Below, piece by piece: positions 1-6,830 of a stretch of DNA of 8,431 nt (within the stretch, counting starts at the first letter, position 1; each line of letters opens with the position of its first letter). The notes below the pieces were generated by a model. It was not told where the DNA came from, searched no databases, and saw only the letters and a list, made by a program, of their open reading frames with translations. The stretch lies in assembly GCA_031261125.1 (NCBI GenBank), contig JAISJZ010000417.1:1-8431 (forward strand), read 5' to 3'. Source of the stretch: Planctomycetaceae bacterium. GTDB lineage: Bacteria > Planctomycetota > Planctomycetia > Pirellulales > Thermoguttaceae. A program made the translations under genes and the position numbers.

Positions 1-2231
1 GACAAGTTTCCGTTGTCCTGCTGTGAATCTTCAATATCGTTCAGCCATTTTGAGTACAGCGTTGCGCCGTCGAAGAGCATCATTTCGCCGAGGGATTCGC
101 CGGCGCGGTCTCCTTGCCATCCTTGCCGCTCGTCCCGCTGCGGACAATCTGTCGGAATACTCAAATAGTTGTCCCGTGTTCCTTGAAGAACAATCTGGAA
201 AACGGAGTTGACGGTCTCGTTACTTGTCTTCAATTTTCCGATAACGGGCAAATCCGTGTTAATCGACCTTGCGGTCAGCGTTTCTTTATTCGGTTTATAA
301 TTTAACGGCGGGGTTTGCCCTGTGAATGTTAACTCCGCATAACGGAAACCGTGATAGGTGAATTTCGGAGCGTACTCCGTTGCGGCATTTTCTTTGCCGC
401 CGGCAATGTAAATGTCCCGGCACAATGCGCCTCGCAAGTTGGCGGTGTAAAGTTGTCCCTTATTTGGACCGTCGGGAATCAATGTCTCGGCAAAACGCAA
501 AGTGAACTCCGTTCCTTCGGGCAGCGTTGCTTGTGCCGCTGACGAATTCGATGAAACAACACGGCGGTTAAACAAACCGCGGCGGGACGGACGGGATTCT
601 GATAATCCGGCGAGCGGTTTGAACCGGCACGAACCAACGATGTTAACACCGAAATCGAAAATCCAAACACCGGGTTTAATTTCTGTAACGGAAATAGGTT
701 TCAGTTCTTCGAGAACCCGCATCGGCGGCATCATTTGGGCAGTCAGTTTTCCTTTCGGAGCATCAACCAATTCGGCACTTTTCCACGATGACGGTGAAGA
801 TGACGGCGAAGTAATGAGGTCTTTTTCTTTCCTTGCATCGTAAATTTCGCCGTCGTAATCGTTATTGTCCCGAATCGGACCGTTGGTCGAAAGTTGCCAA
901 CTTTCATCGCTGACAACCGTTTCGGTCGAACCGTCTTCGTACCGAACTTCGAGTTGGAACAGCAGTTTCGGATATCCGAACGTCCGCGTCGTCGTCGGGT
1001 CGGTCGTTCTCGGAGCGTAATACCGTCCGTTTCCGAGGATGACCCCGATAAGATTGTTCTTCCCAACGGCTTTCGGGTCGATGTTATAGGTTACATAAGG
1101 AACCTGTTTATCGTAATCCGTTAAAACCGGGTCGAGGAGATGGTCGCCGATTTTTTTTCCGTTGATTTCCAGTTCGTAATAACCGAGACCGGCAATGTAA
1201 GCGGTCGCGGCAGCAACGTTTCCTTTGGCAGCCCAACTCTTTACAAGGTAGCGTGCCGGCGGGCGGGGACGCTCAATGCTCTTATTGATTTCGCCCCACG
1301 GACCTTGACCGAGGTCTGCAATTTTCACCGCGTTCTTCCAAGCGGCATCATCAAAATCCGTTTTAGCGTACTTTGCATCCCAGCCGTCAATTCCTTTCCA
1401 AGTGCTGCCGGTTTTGACAATCACCGGGTTGCCGTTTTCCGTTTGGATTTGAAGGACACCAAGCAGTCCGGCAGGATTCGGGGATTCACCGTGATTGGAG
1501 ACCTCCAACGCCAAAACATTGTGTCCCGGTTTCACGGATTTTGTAACGTTAAACACTTTGGCGTTTTTGAAATTGCTGCCCTGTCCGGTTTCGGTTCCGT
1601 TCAGATAAGCCGTGAATCCGTTATCGGCTGCAAAGGCAAACTCGGCTTTGACGATTTTTGCATCCGCCGGAACTTCAAACACCTTACGGAACGCCGCTTT
1701 TCCGACGGAAGCAGATTGTTGAGCGTTTTCTGTTGTCCAAATCCAATCGGCACCGTTGAGCGTCAATTTCGTTGCATCATCGGCTGCTTCTTCCCGCGAC
1801 GGCTGGTCGAGACCAATCCATTTTGCTTTCCAGCCGTCCGGGGTCAAAATACCGGTGCTGAACGGTTGCGGCGAACAATTCACGGCTTCACCGTTTTTAT
1901 CTAAAACACCGAGCGACCAAAGATATTGCGTTTTTTGTTCAAGCGGTTTGCCGTTGTATTCGACAAACTGCGAAGAGGATTTCACTTCGCCGGTATCCCA
2001 GACGGTTTCGGCTGTTGAACCGGTGATTTTTCGGACAACAATTTTGTAACCCGTTTGGCTTTGAGCGGACTCACTGCTTTTGAGTTTCCACGAAAACCGG
2101 GGATGCGGGTCGTCGATTCCCTGCGGCGCAGTAAGATATTCCAGCCGTAAATCATACGGCGTAACACCGGTAGCCGCAACCGCTTGTGATGCGCCGATAA
2201 AAAGAGCGAGTAAAAAAACAATGTGTTTCAT
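1..2231 (-). CDS. Secreted GH78 alpha-L-rhamnosidase, 3' end outside window
   Basis: Hydrolyses terminal alpha-L-rhamnose from glycans, probably outside the cytoplasm. The frame is open from the ATG at 2231 through base 1 (743 codons plus 2 bases). A signal peptide is visible (MKHIVFLLALFIGASQAVA, residues 1-19). Next come an N-terminal Ig-like region (about 22-130, with RLEYL and HPRFSWKL), an extra jelly-roll-like segment starting near GADWIWTT (160-167) and running to about 300, and the rhamnosidase N-domain (about 325-490, LEINGKKIGDHLLDP). The concanavalin-like domain has FDFGVNIVG near 525 and LYTANLRGA. The start of the (alpha/alpha)6 catalytic barrel has the family signature PTDCPQRDER at 693-702, followed by QGWQGDR and KWLNDIEDSQ. 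The signature includes the acidic residues typical of the GH78 active site. The rest of the barrel and the C-terminal domain lie to the left. An extra stretch of about 28 residues (541-568) interrupts the concanavalin-like domain. No Shine-Dalgarno is seen before the start. It lies 40 nt after the GH106 stop, probably co-transcribed. Family assignment is firm; the exact glycan is unknown. Confidence 0.93.
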   Translation of the reverse strand, partial: MKHIVFLLALFIGASQAVAATGVTPYDLRLEYLTAPQGIDDPHPRFSWKLKSSESAQSQTGYKIVVRKITGSTAETVWDTGEVKSSSQFVEYNGKPLEQKTQYLWSLGVLDKNGEAVNCSPQPFSTGILTPDGWKAKWIGLDQPSREEAADDATKLTLNGADWIWTTENAQQSASVGKAAFRKVFEVPADAKIVKAEFAFAADNGFTAYLNGTETGQGSNFKNAKVFNVTKSVKPGHNVLALEVSNHGESPNPAGLLGVLQIQTENGNPVIVKTGSTWKGIDGWDAKYAKTDFDDAAWKNAVKIADLGQGPWGEINKSIERPRPPARYLVKSWAAKGNVAAATAYIAGLGYYELEINGKKIGDHLLDPVLTDYDKQVPYVTYNIDPKAVGKNNLIGVILGNGRYYAPRTTDPTTTRTFGYPKLLFQLEVRYEDGSTETVVSDESWQLSTNGPIRDNNDYDGEIYDARKEKDLITSPSSSPSSWKSAELVDAPKGKLTAQMMPPMRVLEELKPISVTEIKPGVWIFDFGVNIVGSCRFKPLAGLSESRPSRRGLFNRRVVSSNSSAAQATLPEGTEFTLRFAETLIPDGPNKGQLYTANLRGALCRDIYIAGGKENAATEYAPKFTYHGFRYAELTFTGQTPPLNYKPNKETLTARSINTDLPVIGKLKTSNETVNSVFQIVLQGTRDNYLSIPTDCPQRDERQGWQGDRAGESLGEMMLFDGATLYSKWLNDIEDSQQDNGNL
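540..605 (-). repeat. Probable in-frame insertion in the GH78 gene with an internal inverted repeat
   Basis: Between FDFGVNIVGSCRFKP and the conserved TLRFAE of the concanavalin-like domain, GH78 proteins normally have fewer than about ten residues. Here there are some 35, including the Arg/Ser-rich stretch SESRPSRRGLFNRR (from residue 544) followed by VVSSNSS. The DNA contains the inverted repeat GCGGTT (564-569) / AACCGC (575-580) around AAACA. The frame stays open. Whether this is a dispersed element cannot be told from one copy. Confidence 0.4.
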
Positions 2232-2271
2232 AAAACGAAAGGGGGGTTAGACATTTCTACTGTACTGCCTA
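2232..2271 (-). other. Short intergenic gap between GH106 and GH78
   Basis: Forty bases separate the GH106 stop from the GH78 ATG. I see no terminator hairpin and no -10 box, which supports co-transcription. A run of six C (on the minus strand) sits about 14 nt before the GH78 ATG, but there is no AGGAGG-like site. Confidence 0.5.
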
Positions 2272-5200
2272 CTACTGACTTACGACAATCCGTACCGGCC
2301 CGAATAAGCCCGACGGCTGCAACGGTTCGTTCGCCCCGTACCGGGCATAATCTGATTTCACAATCCGGTCTTTTTCCGGCAACTTTGCATCGCCGACGAG
2401 CCGGTTTTTCCAGTTGTTCACAACTTCGATTTCAATGTTCAATTTACTTCCGCCGGCAATCGGCTGGGCGAAACAATCTGTAATGTCAACCCGGTACGGT
2501 GCCGTCCAAAGTCCGCCGGCATACTTGCCGTTAACTTTCACTTTTGCGTTCACGCCGATACCGCCGAATTCGAGGTAATACCGGGACGTTTCACCTCGTT
2601 TTACGTCCTGCTCGCCGAACACCGCCGCCGTTCTATACACTGCCGTACCGGAATAATACCTGATGGCTTCGTTTTCGTTTTTCGACCAATCGGTTAATGT
2701 TTTGAATTCGACCGATTCTTTCGGACCGCGGTGAACGGCATCGGATTCAAACTGCACCTGCCACGGTGTTGTGATTTCTAAAACCGTTTCCGGTTCAGGG
2801 AAATTCTCTTTTTCTTCCGTTTCCTGTCCTGCCGCTTGGCTGAATACGATAAAACAACTGCCGGCCGCTGTCAATTTTAACGGTACCGTTGTAATACCGT
2901 CTTTTGACCCGAATGTCGATAAATGCCGGTGCGTTCCCGAAACGGCATCCCATAACTCCGGCTGTTTGCCCGCAACCCGGAACGCTGCCGCAAACTGAAC
3001 CGGTGCGCTGCTTTGATTGGACAGAAAATAAATATCGGCAACGTCCGTTTTTCGGTGTGTCCAACGGACAGCATCGTTATCCGGCAGACAATCCGGCGGC
3101 GGAAGAATACTTGTCGGCGGCGGAACTTGTTCCGCTGCTTTGTTCGCCCGAACAAATTCGGATGCTAACAATCGAACCTCCCCATCGCACTTCGGATAAT
3201 TCGCCAAACTCGGCGAACGTTTCGGCAGTTGCCCGATGACTTTACCGCCGTCTTTTGTCAGTTGTACAATTTTCTTCAAGACCGCCGGACGCATCGTTTC
3301 CGACGGCGGAAGCACCAAAACACCGTACTCCGTTCCGTGCGGCAGAACGAGTTTCCCGTTTTTAACCGTCAGTTTCTCAATCTGTTCGGCATTGATGTAG
3401 TCGTAATTGTATCCCTTCGGCACTTCCGGTTCGCGGATACCCGTCATCACCGGACAGTCCTCGCCGACGAAATACGCAATGTCGGCTACGTTCTGTCCCT
3501 GTTGCAGCATCCAGTTGCACCGCTTGACGTATTGCGTGAAAACATCGAATTGACGGAACCAAGTGTTTTTCCGGTTGAACTCCGTACCGAACCACGCATC
3601 CACGCCGGGGAACTGGTCTTGGTACGGCTGCGTAATGTAAACGTGAAACACCGCTTCGTTAATCCCTTCGGTCATTGACCAATCGCACAGCCGCCGCAGA
3701 TTTGCCGGTGCAACAGCAAACGCGGGACCGCCGCTGGTGAAACTCTCAGCACTGATGACATTCTTGCCGTAGATATGACCGCACGAAGCCGCAACGCGGT
3801 TCTCGTACTTTTCCGCTCCGGCACCGCCGCCGGAGTACCAGAATTCGCCGCCGACTCCGTCCGCTTGTCCGCCGTATTGGAGAAATTCGCCCGGAAATCC
3901 CCAATGTCCGTAAGTTTCGAGCCAAACTTTCATTCCGTTTTTATGAGCAACATCCGCAAAGCCGCCGACAAAATCATAACTCACTTTGTCCGCAATGTAC
4001 CGCCGTAAATCCCACAAGAACCGTTCGCTTTCGTCCTGTGAACCGATGATGAGACCGAACATTGCCGGTAAATACGGAGTCGGGTCATACCCGAATTTCG
4101 TTTTGAAATCGGGAATCATTCCGTCCGTAAAGTTCTGACTGCTCTTTTCGTAAGAGTCCTGCACAATCCACTTCCACGATTTTCGGTCGGCTTCAGGAAT
4201 CCGCCGCATCAGTTCGCCGCAAAAGCCGTCAAAGTGTGATGCGACGTGCGGTTTGGACATCTTGTCAACTTCCAATCCTGTCCCCTCCGGCGAGGCAGGC
4301 GAGTTCACTACACCGGTCGGTACCATACCAAGACGCAGGATTATCCGCCCCGCAGCCGTTTGCGGTACGTTCCCATCCAATGTTCCGTCCGGCTTCAGTT
4401 TATCGGTGATGTCGAGAACACTGTCAACCGCAGCCGCTTGCGGTGCGTTGTTATCTGACCGCAAGCGGTCAGAGTTAGCATTGTCCCACTTATATTCGTT
4501 CCACGCCGGCAAATTCGTTTCCGGCATCGTTGCCAATGTCTTCTCTGCCCACTGTTCGACAGCAGGACTTTCCGAAAACGCAATTTGGGAGATTTTGCTC
4601 TGTTGATTGCCGTGTTTGTCAATCACGACCCTGACTTCTTTGTCTTGAATGTCAAGGTTGAATGTTTCCGGTGCTTTGCGGTCGAAGCCCAAATCAGCAT
4701 TGAAAATCGTCCGTTTCACGCCGAATTTTTTGACGCTTTTCCAGTCGGGGCGGGACAAGTCCGCGCCGCTGACTTGTACGTCAACGGTAACGTCAATATA
4801 TCCGCCGGGAACGACATTGACGCTCTTCGCCGTGATTTTGCCGAAGGAAATAACCGTCTGTTTTTTTGTCAGCGGCGGTACTTCTTGCCGATGAAAATCG
4901 GCGGCTGACACCGGCACCGCCAGCACTTTGACATCCTGCCAATGTTTCGGCAGTTCCTTTGATGTAACCCATTTTCCGTTTTCCTGCCGCATTTCGATTG
5001 CGGCAAGGTACCGCATTGCTTGTTCGGGTTTCACCCACGGACCGCCGGACTGCGACCAGCCCGGACAGTTGAACATTCCGACTTCGATACCCAGTTCCGT
5101 TGACGTTTTCATTGCGGTATGCACGGCATCGTACCATTCCTTCGAGAACACTTTCGTTTTGCCGAACTCGTCGCCGGAAACAATGTTAGAACCGATAAAC

Positions 5201-5415
5201 ACCCGATTGATACCCGCTTTTTTCATTGCCCGGAGGTCGGCATCGACACCTTCGGCGGACAGGTGGTCGTTCACCCAGTAGTAATACACGCCGGTTTTGA
5301 CAGATTCCGGCGGACTGACGAAACCCTGTTCGAGTGTCTCGGCAGCGGTCAGTCCCGATACTGTCAGCAGGACGGCAAAGAACACAACAGCAATAATTGT
5401 TTTGGTGTCGGGCAT
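2272..5415 (-). CDS. Secreted GH106 alpha-L-rhamnosidase
   Basis: Cleaves alpha-L-rhamnosidic bonds; characterised GH106 enzymes act on pectin such as rhamnogalacturonan II. The gene is complete, 1047 aa, close to the usual length of about 1100. Residues 1-25 form a signal peptide (hydrophobic 7-22, then LTAAE). GH106 marks follow in order: YYYWVNDHLSAEGVDADLRA (44-63), FNCPGWSQSGGPWVKPEQ (115-132), LKPDGTLDGNVP (340-351), ASPEGTGLEVDKMSKPHV (374-391), DSYE (420-423), RFLWDLRR (465-472), WLETYGHWGFPGEF (498-511), VGGEFW (521-526) and SAESFTSGG (555-563). E423 and E557 are my candidates for the catalytic pair, because their spacing resembles that of the two glutamates reported for Bacteroides BT0986; this mapping is from memory and not aligned. 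A Pro-rich linker (765-778) precedes a C-terminal beta-galactosidase-like jelly roll (about 915-1047, YLEFGGIGVNAKVKVNGKYAGG). The start is fixed by the signal peptide; no Shine-Dalgarno is seen. It is first of a pair with GH78. Confidence 0.95.
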   Translation of the reverse strand: MPDTKTIIAVVFFAVLLTVSGLTAAETLEQGFVSPPESVKTGVYYYWVNDHLSAEGVDADLRAMKKAGINRVFIGSNIVSGDEFGKTKVFSKEWYDAVHTAMKTSTELGIEVGMFNCPGWSQSGGPWVKPEQAMRYLAAIEMRQENGKWVTSKELPKHWQDVKVLAVPVSAADFHRQEVPPLTKKQTVISFGKITAKSVNVVPGGYIDVTVDVQVSGADLSRPDWKSVKKFGVKRTIFNADLGFDRKAPETFNLDIQDKEVRVVIDKHGNQQSKISQIAFSESPAVEQWAEKTLATMPETNLPAWNEYKWDNANSDRLRSDNNAPQAAAVDSVLDITDKLKPDGTLDGNVPQTAAGRIILRLGMVPTGVVNSPASPEGTGLEVDKMSKPHVASHFDGFCGELMRRIPEADRKSWKWIVQDSYEKSSQNFTDGMIPDFKTKFGYDPTPYLPAMFGLIIGSQDESERFLWDLRRYIADKVSYDFVGGFADVAHKNGMKVWLETYGHWGFPGEFLQYGGQADGVGGEFWYSGGGAGAEKYENRVAASCGHIYGKNVISAESFTSGGPAFAVAPANLRRLCDWSMTEGINEAVFHVYITQPYQDQFPGVDAWFGTEFNRKNTWFRQFDVFTQYVKRCNWMLQQGQNVADIAYFVGEDCPVMTGIREPEVPKGYNYDYINAEQIEKLTVKNGKLVLPHGTEYGVLVLPPSETMRPAVLKKIVQLTKDGGKVIGQLPKRSPSLANYPKCDGEVRLLASEFVRANKAAEQVPPPTSILPPPDCLPDNDAVRWTHRKTDVADIYFLSNQSSAPVQFAAAFRVAGKQPELWDAVSGTHRHLSTFGSKDGITTVPLKLTAAGSCFIVFSQAAGQETEEKENFPEPETVLEITTPWQVQFESDAVHRGPKESVEFKTLTDWSKNENEAIRYYSGTAVYRTAAVFGEQDVKRGETSRYYLEFGGIGVNAKVKVNGKYAGGLWTAPYRVDITDCFAQPIAGGSKLNIEIEVVNNWKNRLVGDAKLPEKDRIVKSDYARYGANEPLQPSGLFGPVRIVVSQ
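4434..4473. repeat. Nested palindromes inside the GH106 gene
   Basis: CCGCTTGCGG (4434-4443) and its reverse complement CCGCAAGCGG (4459-4468) lie 15 nt apart. The second copy is also the core of a near-perfect palindrome TCTGACCGC-AA-GCGGTCAGA (4454-4473). The bases encode residues 315-328 of GH106, a loop region before LDITDKLKPDG that varies in the family. Confidence 0.6.
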
Positions 5416-5515
5416 TTTTTTCGTGTTCGGTGTTTTTACAACAGGCGATTAAGGACAGGATTATAACAAAATAAAAGGATTATACCATACGGGATGTTGC
5501 AAACCGTTATCAAAT
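5416..5515. other. Intergenic region between DUF58 gene and GH106
   Basis: About 100 nt, rich in A and T, with no open frame of note and no clear terminator for the DUF58 gene. It holds the paired -10 elements assigned to GH106. Read-through from DUF58 into GH106 cannot be excluded. Confidence 0.5.
5460..5487 (-). promoter_or_regulatory. Two extended -10 elements upstream of GH106
   Basis: On the minus strand, TGGTATAAT (5487-5479) and TGTTATAAT (5468-5460) both match the extended -10 form TGnTATAAT, with their -10 hexamers 19 bp apart. The -35 regions are weak (nothing near TTGACA at 15-19 nt), which an extended -10 can compensate for. Predicted starts would be near 5472 and 5453, giving untranslated leaders of roughly 57 and 38 nt before the GH106 ATG at 5415. 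The same bases read on the plus strand as a direct repeat AGGATTATA (5457-5465 and 5476-5484), so an operator is an alternative reading. Confidence 0.55.
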
Positions 5516-6727
5516 TCACTGTACCGCAAAAATCTGTTCCAATTCCTCACTTGACGTATCGACAACCCGAATCCGCTGCAATACGGCACGGAACCGCGGG
5601 TCGTTCTGAACGCTCTGAAATCGGGGAGAATAATTCAAATCAACCGGTTTCGGCACTACCAAAATCAACTCCGCATCGGCATTGCCTTGCGAAACGGCTT
5701 TAAGCAGCAACTGTGCTAACCGGTCTTCCGCCGCCGGTTCCGCCACGGCAAGACGGTACAGGGCATCGTCTATCAGCGGCAGACAAATCTTGCCGTACAA
5801 ATAATCGTCCTTCGGATTTACCGCAAAAAACAAGTTGCAGCCGTTCCGTTTGCTCACTTCGGAAATCAGCGTCGCTGTAAAACTGACTGCCAACTCGAAA
5901 TTTTCGTATTGAACGGCATCCAATTCGCCGGTGTGATATAAGTCAATAAGAACGGCACTGTCCCTGTTTTGGTGCTGTTCAAATTGCCGCACGACCGGTT
6001 CGTTGTGTTTTGCCGAAGCCCGCCAATGAATCCATTTTTGGACATCACCTTGCTGCCAACGCCGAACGCCGAGAAATTCGCCTGTTACCCGGCTGGGACG
6101 GTACTGGTTCCGCTGCCGGCTTTCCGCTGCGGCGTGTTGCCGAAGTTTCCATTTCGGCAGAAGTTTGCCCAGTTGCGGATAAACGCACAATTCCGACGTG
6201 TCGCTGTTTCCGGCGGTCAATTCCAAAATGTGCCGGAACATTCCGAAGGGAAACCGTGTTTCGGCTTTTGCCGGTCCGACCCGGTAGCGTCCCCGCTGCG
6301 GCAGTTTGCCGTAGTAGGATTTTTTCTTGCCCTGATTGGCAGGAACATACTCGAAATAAACCGCCGGTTCATAGCATTTTCCGGTACCGGTTTCGTTGCC
6401 GTTAATTCGCAGCGGCAAAATACGGTCGATAACAACCAAGCCCCAACAGGAGAGGAATTTGCGTTTCCGTTTTGACGGTGTTTGTGATTTGGCAACTTCG
6501 AGTTGGACGGCGAACGGTTCTCCGGCGAAGACCCGCTGGGGCAGTTGCCGCCGAACGGTAATGCCGCACAGCGAGAAACGTCCTAACCGCCAAGCGATGA
6601 TGAACGGGGCGCATAGAAATGCCGTGAGCAGCAGCATCAGATTCACTTCGCGCAGAATCGAACCGATGAGAACGACAAGGATAACGAATAAATAGTAAAT
6701 ACCCTCGCGGGTCAGGAAGGATTTCAT
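5516..6727 (-). CDS. DUF58 family membrane protein
   Basis: A 403-residue protein of unknown exact function. DUF58 proteins are usually encoded beside MoxR ATPases and transglutaminase-like proteins. The N-terminus FLTREGIYYLF leads into two membrane helices (about 9-26 and 29-47), joined by LREVNL. A beta-rich region follows, starting VRRQLPQRVFAGEPFAVQLEV. Then comes RGRYRVGPAKAETRFPFGMF (146-164), where the family often has DPFG and this protein has FPFG. The core DUF58 signature is at about 213-250: TGEFLGVRRWQQGDVQKWIHWRASAK followed by VVRQFE. The vWA-like strand AVLIDLYHTG (258-267) lacks a clear DxSxS metal site. I chose the ATG at 6727 because homologues as I know them begin just before LTREG. 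Another in-frame ATG at 6757 has AAGGA upstream but only about 2 nt away. The longest frame starts at 6886 but would overlap the divergent ATPase gene. No MoxR gene is next to it in this window. Confidence 0.88.
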   Translation of the reverse strand: MKSFLTREGIYYLFVILVVLIGSILREVNLMLLLTAFLCAPFIIAWRLGRFSLCGITVRRQLPQRVFAGEPFAVQLEVAKSQTPSKRKRKFLSCWGLVVIDRILPLRINGNETGTGKCYEPAVYFEYVPANQGKKKSYYGKLPQRGRYRVGPAKAETRFPFGMFRHILELTAGNSDTSELCVYPQLGKLLPKWKLRQHAAAESRQRNQYRPSRVTGEFLGVRRWQQGDVQKWIHWRASAKHNEPVVRQFEQHQNRDSAVLIDLYHTGELDAVQYENFELAVSFTATLISEVSKRNGCNLFFAVNPKDDYLYGKICLPLIDDALYRLAVAEPAAEDRLAQLLLKAVSQGNADAELILVVPKPVDLNYSPRFQSVQNDPRFRAVLQRIRVVDTSSEELEQIFAVQ

Positions 6728-6754
6728 TAGGAATGGAGATAGGGAGAGAGTTTT

Positions 6755-6802
6755 CATTGTCCTTGCTGGTTTTTCGTTGTCAATGACAAGACAATGGACA
6801 AG
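6755..6802. promoter_or_regulatory. Cluster of TTGTC/GACAA half-sites in the divergent promoter region
   Basis: The region between the divergent DUF58 and ATPase genes contains TTGTCC (6757-6762), a perfect palindrome TTGTCA-A-TGACAA (6777-6789) and GGACAA (6796-6801). An outer inverted repeat CATTGTC (6755-6761) / GACAATG (6790-6796) encloses the palindrome. The last half-site overlaps the -35 box of the ATPase promoter (6795-6800). Such placement would suit a repressor site, but no regulator is known from this window. Confidence 0.4.
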
Positions 6803-6822
6803 CATTCTTTTTTGGGTATAAT
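6795..6822 (+). promoter_or_regulatory. Sigma-70-like promoter for the ATPase gene
   Basis: TGGACA (6795-6800), a 16-nt spacer, then a perfect TATAAT (6817-6822). The expected start point falls around 6829-6831, on or next to the ATG at 6831, so the transcript would have no leader and no Shine-Dalgarno. Confidence 0.65.
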
Positions 6823-6830
6823 GTACGGCG

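Larger units (their letters stand above)
6728..6830. other. Divergent intergenic region between DUF58 and the ATPase
   Basis: About 100 nt shared by two divergent starts. The plus-strand promoter is clear. I could not find a convincing promoter or Shine-Dalgarno site for the DUF58 gene, apart from AAGGA near 6761-6765 (minus strand), which sits very close to the alternative ATG at 6757. Confidence 0.5.

Noticed and set aside
1140..1904. A 254-codon open frame on the plus strand
   Set aside because: It lies antisense within the GH78 gene, whose frame has clear family motifs throughout. The plus-strand translation shows no recognisable domain.
4459..4470. Resemblance to a Pasteurellaceae DNA uptake sequence (ACAAGCGGT)
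   Set aside because: The first base of the core differs (GCAAGCGGT), the genome is planctomycete-like, and I found no exact second copy in the window.
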